Below, piece by piece: positions 43,942 through 56,257 of a DNA stretch of 64,000 bases. The translations under genes were made by a program, and so were the position numbers. Every line of letters begins with the position of its first letter. Position 1 is the first letter of the stretch. The notes under the pieces are model-generated. The model searched no databases. It saw only the letters and a program-made list of their open reading frames with translations, and was not told where the DNA came from. The DNA comes from Siphonodentalium dalli (taxonomy: Eukaryota; Mollusca; Scaphopoda; Gadilida; Siphonodentaliidae), in the NCBI GenBank assembly GCA_032622095.1, contig CP136062.1, forward strand, positions 201,839,959 to 201,903,958, written 5' to 3'.

Positions 43942-44050
43942 GGTGAGATAATAAGGCCAGCATTCATTGTTTAGTTGAAAAATGTTGTGAAATAGATAGC
44001 TCAACGTAGGGTATGGGGGGCCGTGCATCATTTCTAGTGCCATCGGGTCT

Positions 44051-44195
44051 ATGTGTCGGCCTATTCATCCAGGATGGTGAGATCTTCCTGCATGGCTAAG
44101 TGGTCCTCAAAGTTGTCGATTTCTCGATACAGGAGACAGTCGTCAGCAAATAGACGCACCTTCGATTGGATCTTGTTTGCTGATGAGTCATTGAG
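44051..44195 (-). pseudogene. LINE reverse transcriptase FADD segment
   Basis: The minus-strand frame reads SLNDSSANKIQSKVRLFADD, then CLLYREIDNF and TILDE*ADT, and continues beyond foldback F at 38804 with WGMKFN. FADD is the reverse transcriptase catalytic box of non-LTR elements. The TAG sits where a Trp is usual (DEWA). The upstream part is lost at about 44195, where other repeat DNA begins. Confidence 0.82.
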
Positions 44196-44964
44196 TGATC
44201 ATGTGATTAGATCCATTGGATCTTACTATCATGGCTGACGCCATGTAAGATCCATCTTGCCCTTAAAACAACATAGGCGACTATGATTCCTTTTAAAGTA
44301 ACAATTAGGACCAACGCACATGTATTTATCAACTAAATACTAATACAAGTGTGAAACCATCCACTCACCTACGTGTCGTTTATCCTTAAAATCCGACAAA
44401 TAATAGAACGTAAACACTGACATGTCGTGTGTTCGTCGACCATTGCATGTGACACATCATTTCATGAATTCCCCTGTGAGTTCCCCCGGAATCCCCGTGC
44501 ACGCGGCAAGGTAATCACATGCGTTCACATTGAGTGTACAATTCAGGTAGCCTGATACAATTCAAGGTGAGGGTAACTACAATCTGCGCATGCGTGTAGT
44601 TTTTACAACTAACTGATTTCAATTTGTTACACATGCGTACTGATAACTTCCTGATACAGTCATGTGGGTTGCAGAATCATGTTCGGTGACATTCCCATGC
44701 GCGATTAGTGCACGAGACACACGTAGTCATGTGATATGTTAGCTCCTCCTGCTTCGGCCATTTAACCACGTTTTGTCAACATGTTTTCCGACTGGATTTT
44801 TGGATTAAATAATTACGGAATTATAGATTTATACACACGTTCTGGTAGGTCTCAGAGCTAATATAAATTGCAATAATGTTAACATTAATGACTGTGTTAG
44901 TTGATTCTTAAAATTAAGTGTATTTAAAAAAAATAGATAGTCGTCTAAGCTGAAAGAACACTAG
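44196..44964. other. Unassigned stretch with a 41-bp palindrome
   Basis: GGATCTTACTATCATGGCTG and its near complement (CGCCATGTAAGATCC) form an imperfect hairpin at 44217-44253. No gene is recognised in the rest. Confidence 0.45.
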
Positions 44965-45012
44965 CGCTACGACCTGTATGGCTTAACTTAAGCCATATTA
45001 CCAGGTCGTACT
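44965..45012. repeat. Short hairpin
   Basis: ACGACCTGTATGGCTTAA is mirrored by TTAAGCCATATTACCAGGTC. Isolated palindrome with no neighbouring gene. Confidence 0.6.
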
Positions 45013-45532
45013 AAGACTATCATGTGATGTGATGAAAAAATGGTAATACGAAATTAGGTGAGTTTCGCGAGGATACATTTATTACAGGAAATTGTGATTT
45101 TAATAACTTCGTAAACACTAAATAAAACAAACTAGTGTTGAGTGAATGCGTGCCATTGTAATATACCTAAATCTGGATTAAAAATCTGGAGTTCTTGTTC
45201 GCCGTTCGGTTCAGACTAGAGCGTCTGGATTCGATGACGTAATAAACCACCTGCTTAGTATACCAAGACTCGCTGGGCTGTACATATGCAGTCAATGAGA
45301 TAGCTGTATATTACAATATCCCAAATTGAAAGCATTACCAGAAATCCATAGTCAGAAATGGTAACGCCACCAAGATCATATTATTAGCCATAATTAGAAA
45401 TTATAATATTATGATATAAACTAGCTTTCAAATTCCATGTGGGAAATTTGGATACCTCCATATATCAAGTTTTCCCGTTTCTCGTGTTATAGGGGCCTAC
45501 ATTACATTCTTCAAGTTGCCTTTTTTATTATA
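45013..45532. other. Unassigned stretch
   Basis: No gene or repeat recognised. Confidence 0.4.
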
Positions 45533-46110
45533 CTAGCTGGTGGGCCCGACTTCGTCCGGGCTGTTTCCCATCTGATTTCCGGCGAAAGGCGCGATTTGAC
45601 CTTGAATTGACTATTTTGAAAGTCAAGGTCAGGTCGGGTCATGATTTGACCCGTCCAAAACACTCCCCGGAGAAAAGGACCCCTAGGTATCAAATTTCGT
45701 CGAAATCCATCCGTTTTACCCGATTTGACATTTGATTGGCCATATTGAAGGTCAAGGTCACGCCGGGGTCACGATTTGACCCGCCCAAAGCACACCCGGA
45801 CAAAAGTACACCTATGTATCAAATTTCGTCGAAATCCGTCCGTTTTACCCAATTTGATCTTGAATTACCATTTGGAAGGTCAAGGTCAGGTCGGGGTCAC
45901 AATTTGACCCGTCCAAAACATGCCCCGGACAAAGGTATCCCTGGGTATCGAATTTCGTCGAAATTCGTCCGTTTTACCCAATTTGACCTTGTCAATTGTT
46001 TTAAAGGTCAAGGTCAGGTCGGGGTCACGATTTGACCCGTCCAAAACACCCCCCGGACACAAGCACCCCTAAGTATAAAATTTCGTCGAAATCCATCTTT
46101 GATTACCACA
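45533..46110 (-). mobile_element. Helitron-like array element
   Basis: Read on the minus strand it ends with a stem-loop (AGCCCGGAC, GAA, GTCGGGC), then CCACCAG and CTAG followed by T, the known Helitron 3' arrangement. Upstream are four units of about 128 bp, each with GTCACGATTTGACCCGTCC, CAAATTTCGTCGAAATCC and TCAAGGTCA (plus-strand positions 45623, 45752, 45880, 46008). No Rep/helicase is encoded, so it is non-autonomous. The 5' end is approximate. Confidence 0.65.
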
Positions 46111-46262
46111 CGATCGCATTCTTTCCATTACAGCTTTTAAAGCGACCCATTTTTACTTTTACATCGACATAATTACTAGCCTAGTACCCAGGCCAACAAA
46201 AAAAGGACAGAATCTCTTGGGATATACATTGACTGAAGCGCGTGGTGAAATTGCAACGGAAT

Positions 46263-49200
46263 TAGTCCAGGAGATATTGGTCAACCTCTGCACCCCCCCC
46301 CCCCCAGGACTTAACTTCACCCAACTAATTTTCTTCCTTAAGGTCTCCTCTAATTTTTTTCACTTGTTAACAAGAAAACAAAGTGGCCGCAGAGACTCCA
46401 GACAAGATGGCGTCCATCATGGCGGCCATTTTTTTTAAATGCACCAGGTCTCTTTGATCGCCGTTATAGTAAAGATGATGTCACATGCCGTCCTGTTTTC
46501 CGCTCGATTCGTTATGCTAGTATACAACCCTTACAAATTAGCCAAAAATCCGACACCAGAATCCAATATGGCGGTCAAGATGGCCGCCGAAATGTGAAAA
46601 TATGCTATTTTTCTGTCATGTACCACCTTTCGTTTGTCTCTGTGGGAAAATGTTAGAATATTTGCGTCATGTTATACATTTATCATATAGAGGAGTCATT
46701 GGCGAATACATGGGGACCATAATATGCATCCATTGCGGGATATTTTTGTCCGATATCACGTTTTCCCAAATGCCGGTATCATAGGTCAAAGCCGAATCTC
46801 CGTTAATAACGCGATGTTATGTTTCGAATCAATGAATGTTATTGCTAGTATAACAACACCCATGCATATATATTTGCAGGAGATACTCGAGCTAGGATTC
46901 TTCTTATACCTGAGTTGAGGAATATTTACCCAAATCCAAGATGGCGGCCAAAATGGCCACCAGAAATAAAAAATCGCTGAAAATCGCTGATTTTAACATC
47001 AGTGAGCATTATTGTCATGACAACTCCACACCTGCTTACTATTGTAAGTTGGGAGCACTTAGGCGAAGAATTTTCCTTGTACCATATCCAAATAAAAGTC
47101 CCCCAAATCCAAAATGGCGCCCACAATGGCGGACAGATTTTGAAAAATTATCATTACATGTTGATATGAATGAATTATTCATTAGGGTTTGGCAAGTGAT
47201 ACTCACAGTCAATATGGCGGCCAAACTGGCGGGCAGAAATTGAAAAGAAGCCGATATTATCACATACTAATTTCAACTTTTTGTCATAATATTAATTTGT
47301 ATAAACGAAACGGTACATAATATAAGCTATCTATTAGTTACAATGTAAGTCGTAGCCTGTTGGAAGGATGAAAACCCACAATCGCGATGTGGCATTTCAA
47401 AATCCATTCTCCACTAAGGGCTCATACTGGCCGTAACCGTATATAGGTGCGCCAAATAGTCATATTATGACTTCCAAGAATCAAAACAACAGTACCTGAG
47501 CTTATTCTGAATTGCCACATTCAGCATTATCTAGACTCGTTTCCGTCTCTTCGTCAGATTAATCTATCTCACTCACAACAACGGTTCACTACTCGGAATG
47601 TTTCAAACAATACATATGCCGGTGTCCAGCTCACGTGTTTGTTTCGAAAGCTTGGAATTCTTAGCGAGCTTCATTCGTGGTATAGCTTATGGTATAATTC
47701 AGATGCTACATATGGGGTATATGCGTCATCTTGTGCGATACACTATAAAGGTATTCGATCGATGCGTATACTAGCTTTCAGAAGGACATATCTATCTGCG
47801 TATTGTCAGCTTTGGTGACCTAATGGGGATAACAACGTGTACACCTGGTGATTTTCCCAAACAGCCACTTCTCAATATATGGTTCATCAATTCACATACC
47901 CATCTAATGCACTCACGTACCCGGACAACTTCTGTATATGGCTTCGAATGTTGAAAGCCCGACATTTGACGGATACATTTCTGCTAAGGCGTAGAAGACC
48001 ATAATGCATAATATACCCAAACTCCTTGAACATGATCAAAAGAACAAGTTTGTTGGCATCCAGCAATCGTCTCACCGAACGGTTCCAAGCAGATGATAAC
48101 AATACACACGGTGCTAGTTTGTGGGTATGTGTCACGATAGTGGAAATGAAATTGGACCATGACTGCACCGCCCCTTATTTTGTTATGTTTTAGATTAAGA
48201 CAGGATCTCATGTGTGGCTTTGCTTTCCTTGTATGCTAAGATTGTATGTTCCCATCCTTTTGGAAGCCGTTCTTAAACAACTGGACCAGGAGTATGCCAT
48301 TGGCTACTGCTGTATAAGCCCAACCAAGACTGGGGTGTAGTCTTAAAGGCGATACATTTGATAGTTGGTTGATATGTCATACACACGCTGGGTGGTATGG
48401 TTCAAGAAAGTACAAATGCCATCAACAAAAGGGTGAAATGTTCAACGCGAAGAACATCCAAAGGAATGTTACGTTGATGAGCTCTTGCATTCAGTTCAAC
48501 AAACGTTGGTACACCAAGTGATTTATTGGTAACATCACCATTGCGACCATTTTCCTACATGAGACATTAACTACTATATTCTAAAGTTATATATATAAAG
48601 CTATATGATCATAAAGGTCGCGTTCCCCATGGTCCACTGCCATCGAGACTGTAAATTGTTCTTTAAATACATAGTGAAATAAATGCACCACAGTTCCTGA
48701 CATTTTCTTAAATAATACCGCTCACATACTGACACTAACTCCGAAAGAGGATAACAAAACACGCATACATTCAGGCTATAAAGACATTATCATTTAGTCC
48801 ATCCGACTGTTTTGAGGGAGGCTAGCATATTATTATCCAGACAAAAGTGTACGTAGTTGAATCAGAAAGGCTTCGAAACGGATGTGGAAATACAATCTTA
48901 CCACACCAAATAAAACCGACACGCATGACATTCGATATCTTAAACATGCACCAGGTGTAAGGGTGGTGTATAGAGTGGCCCATTTCATTCCCACTGTCAT
49001 GGCGCATGTCCACAAACTAGCACCGCGAGCATTGTTCTTCTCTGCTGGGAGATATTCGACGATACAACTGCGGGGCGTCATACAGTTTGATTCGGATAAT
49101 GGTCAAGAAGTGTGGGTAGTCTGTACACTAGGGTCTTCTCCTTAGCAGATATACATCTGTCCAAGGAAATGAGACAGCTAGCAACATTCGAAACACTGTC

Positions 49201-51061
49201 GAAGTTGTCCACATATGCCAATGCGTTCGCTGAGTTTGTGAGTTGACGAACCGTCTATTGAGAAGTGACTAGCTAACTGGTTCGTCAGGTGTACATGTCG
49301 TTATCCCATGTGGTATGAGACACATACATAGAGATGACCTTCTGTAAGCTTGTATATCCATCGGCCATATGCCTTCCTAGTTCAAGATGACGCACAAATA
49401 TCATAGTTAGAAAATATTTAAAATCGTAAGCTAGACACCGGAAAATGAATTGTTTGAAACGTTATGATTAGAGGGACCCTACTCACAGGAAGTGGTGAAT
49501 ACTTTGTCGGTGTGAGTGACCTAGATTTATCAGACAAAGAAATGGAAGCTGGTCCAGATAATTATAGACGTGACGTGGCAAATCAGAATCTGTTATCAGG
49601 TAATTGTTTTGATATAACTATTTGGCGCACCTACGCTTACGGCCATTATCGGCGCTAAGTGGAGACTGGATTTCGAAATGCCACATCGCGATATTAATTG
49701 TGTTTTTCATCTTTCCAGAAGGATACGAGCTATGTTATGCGTTTTGATACCTTTAAGTTGAACTAGTAGATGGTTTATGTACAGTTTCGTCCATACATAC
49801 CGATATTATGACAAAAGTTAAAATTAATATGTGAAAATATCGATTTCTTTTCAATTTCTAGCCGCCAATTTAGCAGTGATCTTGGCTGTGAGTATCAATT
49901 GCCAAACCCTAATGAATACTTCATGTCACTATTCCATATCAACATGTAATGGTGGGTAGAAATTGCGAAACAATAACGCCCATCCTAAGAATGTAAAGGA
50001 ATGTAGGCGTGTTTTCAAATTTCGGTCGCCATTTTGGCCGCCATCTTCGATTTGGAAAACCATTTCTTGCATGAGATGTAAGGTAATTACTTCACCTCAG
50101 TATTTCCAACTCAACTGTACGCATGGATGGAGTTGTCTCGACAATAATGCCCAATGATGTGAATATGAGGGAATTTCGGTGATTTTTCAAAATATGTCTG
50201 CCATTGTGGGCGCCAATTTGGATTCGGGTGACTTTTATTTGGATATGGTACAAGGAAAGTTCTTCGCCTAAGTGTTCCCAACTTACAATAGTAAGCGGGT
50301 GTGGAGTTGTCATGACAATAATGCTCGCTGATGTTAAAATCAGCGATTTTTTATTTCTGGTGGCCATTTTGGCCGCCATCTTGGATTTGGGTAAATATTC
50401 CTCAACTCAGGTATAAGAGGAATCCTAGCTCGAGTATCTCCTGCAAATATATATGCATGGGTGTTGTTATAATAGCAATAACATTCATTGATTCGAAACA
50501 TAACATCGCGTTATTAACGGAGATTCGGCTTTGACCTTTGATACCGGCATTTGGGAAAACGTGATATCGGACAAAAATATCCCGCAATGGATGCATTTTA
50601 TGGTCTCCATTTATTCGCCAATGACTCCTCTATATGATAAATGTATAACATGACGCAAAAATTCTAAAATTTTCCCACAGAGACAAACGAAAGGTGGTAA
50701 CATGACAGAAAAATAGCATATTTTGACATTTCGGCGGGCATATTGGCCGCCATATTGGATTCTGGTGTCGGATTTTTGGCTAATTTGTAAGGGTTGTATA
50801 CTAGCATAACGATTCGAGCGGAAAACAAGACGGCATGTGACATTATCTTTACTATAACGGCGACCAAAGAAACCTGGTGCATTTAAAAAAAATGGCCACC
50901 ATGATGGACGCCATCTTGTCTGGAGTCTCTGCGGTCACTTTTTTTTCTTGTTAACAAGTGAAAAAAATTAGAGGAGACCTTAAGGAAGAAAATTAGTGGG
51001 GGAAGTTAAGTCCTGGGGGGGGGGGGGGGGGTGCAGAGGTCGACCAATATCTCCTGGACTA
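46263..51061. mobile_element. Giant foldback K
   Basis: The ends TAGTCCAGGAGATATTGGTC and complement are joined by arms that stay alignable to about 48255 and 48890, so each arm is roughly 2.0-2.2 kb. The outer 1.2-1.4 kb are well conserved (poly-C/poly-G tract, GGTCTCCTCTAATTTTTTTC, TTGATTCGAAACATAACATC, many ATGGCGGCC motifs); the inner parts are diverged. The right arm has an extra unit of about 240 bp at 49900-50175. No target duplication is evident. Frames inside (up to 100 codons) have no recognisable domain. Confidence 0.75.
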
Positions 51062-52196
51062 TCGGCCCCTGACACAAATTGGTCATAATACTAAAAGTAC
51101 ATATATACACACGGTATAATCAATCGGAAGATGTTTCGGGCCAACGCGGATGTTTTTGACAGACAACGAAGGTGCGACGTGTTTTTTGTCATTTTCATGC
51201 GTTGATTCTGAAGTGGACATGCTCTAGACAGCACAAGAAGAGAATGGGACGATATATTTGCATTATTCCTCGATTGCCCAGTGTGGTAACCATTTCCACG
51301 CACGTGTAAAGTATTATGGGGTGTAAGAGGTGCACACTATATATTTTTGGGCTGTACAAAACAGGTACCCCCCGACAGCAAAATCAGTCCAGTTGACGAA
51401 ACATACAGTTATTTCAATTAAATTGGCACCAGCCGGTCAATATGTTCACTTATTAATGTAGCGGAATGTCTTGACAACTACCATTGCGAATTTCAGTTCA
51501 TAATTTCCCGAAATGACCGATCGTAGGTATCAAATGTAAGGCATGGTGTAGAGAACATTGGCAACGCGGATGTGTCGGGAGTGACAACACGGGTGCGACG
51601 TGCAGAGGAATTTGGGCTGAGTTCCTGGAATCGCGCTGTTGTCATATTTAGACACTTTAAAGCGCTCCTGAATTGCCACGCGTATTCAACCGTGCAACAT
51701 GGCTCCTGTGACATTTGTACGCAATAAACGAGATATATAACTGAGTCTTATTTTTCGCACACTGAGCGAAAAATAGTACTACTCCTGAGTGTATACCGTT
51801 ACTACATTGAACCTAGATGACTGTACATGTATATGAGTTACATATTATGTTATGGAAGTTTAGACTGAATAGACGACTATCTTTGTACATGAGGGCGTGC
51901 TATCTAAAGAAACCACGATTAAGTGTAATATTACTCTGTTTAATCGTGTGCATATTATGTGGATAGTTTCGCATCATGCAACGGCTCGTGCATGAGATAA
52001 CCACACAATTTCAGTCGATATTTAACGCTCGTTATGGCATAGTGTGGCCAGAGCAGGCACAATTTTGACTAGCAACAACGCGCAAGAGCACTATTTGTTG
52101 TAAGATATTGAAAACTTTCCGTGAACAAATTTCTATATTACATAGTATCGTGCCTGAACTCGTGAAGCGTGCCTCGCCCTACATTTTATTTAAGAA

Positions 52197-52334
52197 ATGA
52201 ATGTAGTGGTAGTGTGTGTTATTTGGTGATACGACGATGTGGTGGTTCGGGGTACACTTCGCGGTTTACACTAAATGTACCCAGAACCACCACATCGTCG
52301 TATATCACAATAACACACACTACCACGACATTCA
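52197..52334. repeat. 138-bp hairpin inside L
   Basis: ATGAATGTAGTGGTAGTGTG at the left is complemented by CACACTACCACGACATTCAT at the right. Pairing continues through TACGACGATGTGGTGGTTC, leaving a loop near 52255-52275. A separate small foldback insertion is likely. Confidence 0.75.
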
Positions 52335-53834
52335 TATCCCATAAATTATCTGTGTGAATTAGTTTTTATTTTCGAAAAGATGGCCGAGAATATGAGATTA
52401 GCCCACTTATCACATATATTCAGCCCAATATAAGATTTCAGAACATGTCGCGGTGATATCGTAATGATTGAAATCACTGTCTTTCGATGTAATTCGGCTG
52501 AACTTTGAAAAACTCGCCCAATTATTCTGACCGCGTGGAATACATTGATCAGTTGAGATTACATAATCAGAGTGTCACTTCATGTTTGTGTTACACATCA
52601 TAATACAACATGGTATCTGTATTATGCGGACATAAAACAAGTTGCCCAAGTGTCAGTTGACCAATCACAGGACAGTATTTAGTGTATCACAGACGGGCTA
52701 TGTAAATATTATGGGATAAAAATAGTTTCGTTTAACCTGTAATACATTTTAAATCAATTACGATGCAATCCAAATCCAATCATATTTGATCACCTATAGT
52801 CAGCTAGCTTGCAATATGACACAGCAATAATGACATTTTTATGTAGACATGTCATGGTATAAGATGTACTATTTTCACGTAAAGTCTTTATATTTCACAT
52901 GTTGATTTGTTAGAAATTATGTCTTCATGTGAATCACTCGAATTCCCCACTAAAATGTCTGCTATGAGCACTCTAAATGCAGATTGAGAATTCAATATAT
53001 CATTTGATTCGTAAAACATGGGTGTTTGTTCTTCTCGTATACCACTGGTGGAATTGGGTATCACTATATATATCTCGCTATACATGTATATGATGTTTTA
53101 TATGTCAAATACGACCAATTCACTCTTAAGTTATTGTTTTCAGGAACAGGAAAGTGCATGGTAAAGGGTGGGACTCCAGAAAACGGATCGGGCACACGTC
53201 TATATTAAAGACAAAGCATGGGTCTGCATGGCGAACATTGCATCGAGCGGATTGAAACTTCATTAACATTTTGTTGAACAATGAGTGGCTATATGCTCCG
53301 AACAATCATTATAATATTTTAATTCTTGGTTATGGATATCATTGAAATGATATCGATAAAAGTATAACCACAACTGTGTAGGTTGTTGACTTTGAGAGAA
53401 TCATTGTATTGTTGCGCGTATGTCAAATGTTGGGTTGCCATACGTGTATTTATCTCGAGTTGTATTGAACAGGGTGTCACTCCAGTGATGTGGATATGGA
53501 GACATGATTGTGTGTCCCTTTGTAATGGAATGTGTATAATTCTTACAAGCATTGCAACATCGAAGATGCTACAATGATTCACATATGAATAATGGTCTTC
53601 AGTTGCATTGTACGAGCTCATGTATACAGAATTACAGATAGTCGTCTATTCAGTCCAACCGCCCATAACTTAATATGTGACACATATACATGTACAGCCC
53701 TCTAAGTTCCCTTTTGTTAGGGTATAAACTCAGGAGTCGTACTATTTTTCGCTCAGTGCGCGACAAATAAGACTCAGTGATCTCGTTTATTGCGTACAAA
53801 TGTCACAGGAGCCATGGTGCACGGCTGAATACGC

Positions 53835-54984
53835 GTGGCTACTTCCGGAGCGCATTAAATTGTCTAAAAATGACAACAGCGCGATTCCAGGAACTCAACC
53901 CAAATTTCTCTGCACGTCGCGCCCGTGTTGTCACTCCCGACACACCCGCGTTGTCAATGTTCTCTACACCATGCCTTACATTTGATACCTACGATCGGTC
54001 ATTTCGGGAAATTATGAACTGAAATTCGCAATGGTAATTGCCAAGACATTCCGCTACATTAATAAGTGAACATATTGACCGGCTGGTGCCAATTTAATTG
54101 AAATAACTGTATGTTTCGTCAACTGGACTGATTTTGCTGTCGGGGGTACCTGTTTTGTACAGCCCAAAAATATATAGTGTGCACCTCCTACACCCCTAAT
54201 ACTTTACACGTGTGTGGAAATGGTCCCCAAATGGGCAATCGAGGAATAATGCAAATATATCGTCCCATTCTCTTCCTGTGCTGTCTAGAGCATGTCCACT
54301 CCAGAATCAACGCATGAAAATGACAAAAAAAACACGTCGCACCTTCGTTGTCTGTCAAAAACATCCGCGTTGGCCCGAAACGTCTTCCGATTGATTATAC
54401 CGTGTGATTACGTGTGGCTACTTCCGGAGCGCATTAAAGTGTCTAAAAATGAAAACAGCGCGATTCCAGGAACTCAACCCAAATTTCTCTGCACGTCGCG
54501 CCCGTGTTGTCACTCCCGATACACCCGCGTTGTCAATGTTCTCTACACCATGCCTTACATTTGATACCTACGATCGGTCATTTCGGGAAATTATGAACTG
54601 AAATTCGCAATGGTAATTGCCAAGACATTCCGCTACATTAATAAGTGAACATATTGACCGGCTGGTGCCAATTTAATTGAAATAACTGTATGTTTCGTCA
54701 ACTGGACGGATTTTGCTGTCGGGGGTACCTGTTTTGTACAGCCCAAAAATATATAGTGTGCACCTCCTACACCCCTAATACTTTACACGTGTGTGGAAAT
54801 GGTCCCCAAATGGGCAATCGAGGAATAATGCAAATATATCGTCCCATTCTCTTCCTGTGCTGTCTAGAGCATGTCCACTCCAGAATCAACGCATGAAAAT
54901 GACAAAAAAACACGTCGCACCTTCGTTGTCTGTCAAAAACATCCACGTTGGCCCGAAACATCTTCCGATTGATTATACCGTGTG
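53835..54984 (+). repeat. 579-bp tandem duplication in the L arm
   Basis: Two near-identical copies in tandem (53835-54413 and 54414-54984), differing by a few bases such as AAATTG/AAAGTG and GACTGA/GACGGA. The breakpoint sits at ATACGCGTGGCTAC versus ATTACGTGTGGCTAC, a short homology that could have driven unequal exchange. Confidence 0.88.
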
Positions 54985-55181
54985 ATTACGCAAAACAGAC
55001 AGTGTTTAACCAATTAATTCATGCCAAGATTACGGACTAAAATATTTCACGCTCGAAAGCAAAATAAAAACATACCAAAATGTATGACAAATAGCAATTG
55101 TGAATCCATGATCAATATCATATTAAATTATCGACGTACTAGAACATTTTAAAACTGTCGGATTTAACAGATAGACGTTTC

Positions 55182-55710
55182 TACGGAAGCGTATTCGGGA
55201 CAAGGTAGAACAAAATTATAGTCAAAATTTTGACTTTTTATCTAAAAATTTTGACTTTCAAACTCAAAATTTTGACTTTCAAAGTCAAAATTTTGACTTT
55301 TTATAATTATCTAAAAAAAAGAATCACACTGCTTATTCTATTTTTAGAAAATTCTAAAAAGTCAAAATTTTGACTTTGAAAGTCAAATTTTTTAGATAAA
55401 AAGTCAAAATTTTGACTTAGAAAGTCGAAATTTTGAGATAAAAAGTATAAATTTTTAGTTAGAAAGTCGAAATTTCGAGATTTGAAAGTCAAAATATTTA
55501 GATAAAAAGTCAAAATTATGACTTTGAAAGTCAAAATTTTTACTTAGAAAGTCGAAATTTTGAGATAAAAAGTATAAATTTTGAGTTAGAAAGTCGAAAT
55601 TTCGAGATAAAAAGTCAAAATTTTGAGTTTATAAAGTAAAATTTTTTAGATAAAAAGTCAAGATTTTGACTTTATTTTTTTTCTACCATGTCCCGAACAC
55701 GCTTCCGTAC
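55182..55710. mobile_element. TIR-bounded palindromic minisatellite
   Basis: The left TIR TACGGAAGCGTATTCGGGAC (then AAGGTAGAA) is matched by the right TIR TTCTACCATG, TCCCGAACACGCTTCCGTA. Everything between consists of AAAGTCAAAATTTTGACTTT and variants (TTTTTAGATAAAAAGTC, GAAATTTCGAGA). CGTTT flanks both ends, offset by one base. The unit is self-complementary, so the whole 470-bp core can fold in many registers. Non-coding. Confidence 0.75.
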
Positions 55711-56257
55711 GTTTAGATATTGTATGTATATACGTGCACGATCAGATAAGAGATATAATATCAGAAGTCTACCGCACTCCATATAAGTGCGGTACAATTG
55801 ACCGAAAACAAGGTTAAATTTAAAATGCCAAATATGCATTAATAACGTGTTATATACTTAAAATCGACATATATATTCTTAACCAACTGTACTGTAATCG
55901 TTATTCCTCGCGAAAATCTGGATTTAACGTGCAGCGCATCGGCTGGGGATATATAGTGATTAATTAACTAAGCTTGTTCTCGGTTTGCATGTAGTGTCTT
56001 CTCGGTTTGACAAGAATTTTAACACGTTATTAAATAAGCTTGCGAAGTCAAGAAGATAGTAATCTGCGAGGGTTAATTCGGATTGAGTACCTTTAAAATT
56101 GCAAAATTAAATTAAATAATTGTGCCTTGAAAATTGGTCGCTGGGCCAGATTCAACCTTCACCTGATGATAGCATTTTGAACAAATATAGTAACATCATT
56201 AACATGTGTTGTATGGCTAATATCTCTTGACTGGCGCCATGGATATTGGTCTGGAAA
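55711..56257. other. Unassigned stretch
   Basis: No gene or element recognised. Confidence 0.4.

Larger units (their letters stand above)
38805..44050. mobile_element. Large foldback element F with 9-bp TSD, inserted in the LINE
   Basis: ATGTGTCGG is duplicated at 38796-38804 and 44051-44059, and removing the element rejoins the LINE codons ADT and WGMKF. The inverted arms are about 38862-39168 on the left and 42121-42358 plus 43942-44030 on the right, the right arm being split by the MULE. The outermost 50 bases differ between ends; the left has a GCCGCCCTAATG hairpin. A 9-bp duplication and long arms suggest a MULE-type element, but the interior has no transposase of its own that I can recognise. 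Confidence 0.82.
51108..54984. mobile_element. Foldback L with a duplicated right arm
   Basis: Left arm 51108-51905, beginning CACACGGTATAATCAATCGG; right arm 53618-54410. Then comes a 579-bp tandem repeat of its outer part (GTGGCTACTTCCGGAGCGC at 53835 and 54414), ending TATACCGTGTG at 54984. The arms contain AACGCGGATGT...GGTGCGACGTG twice (51157 and 51568). The interior of about 1.7 kb has no recognised gene. Open frames in the arms (DRSFREIMN and so on) appear three times because the arm does. Confidence 0.75.

Noticed and set aside
38862-44030. Arms of F as LTRs of a retrotransposon
   Set aside because: The arms are inverted, not direct. There is no primer binding site, polypurine tract or gag/pol, and the 9-bp duplication fits a DNA transposon.
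47887-49145. Frames in both arms of K sharing HKLAP-like peptide
   Set aside because: The similarity follows from the inverted arms. The arms' frames contain different stops and no domain is recognisable.
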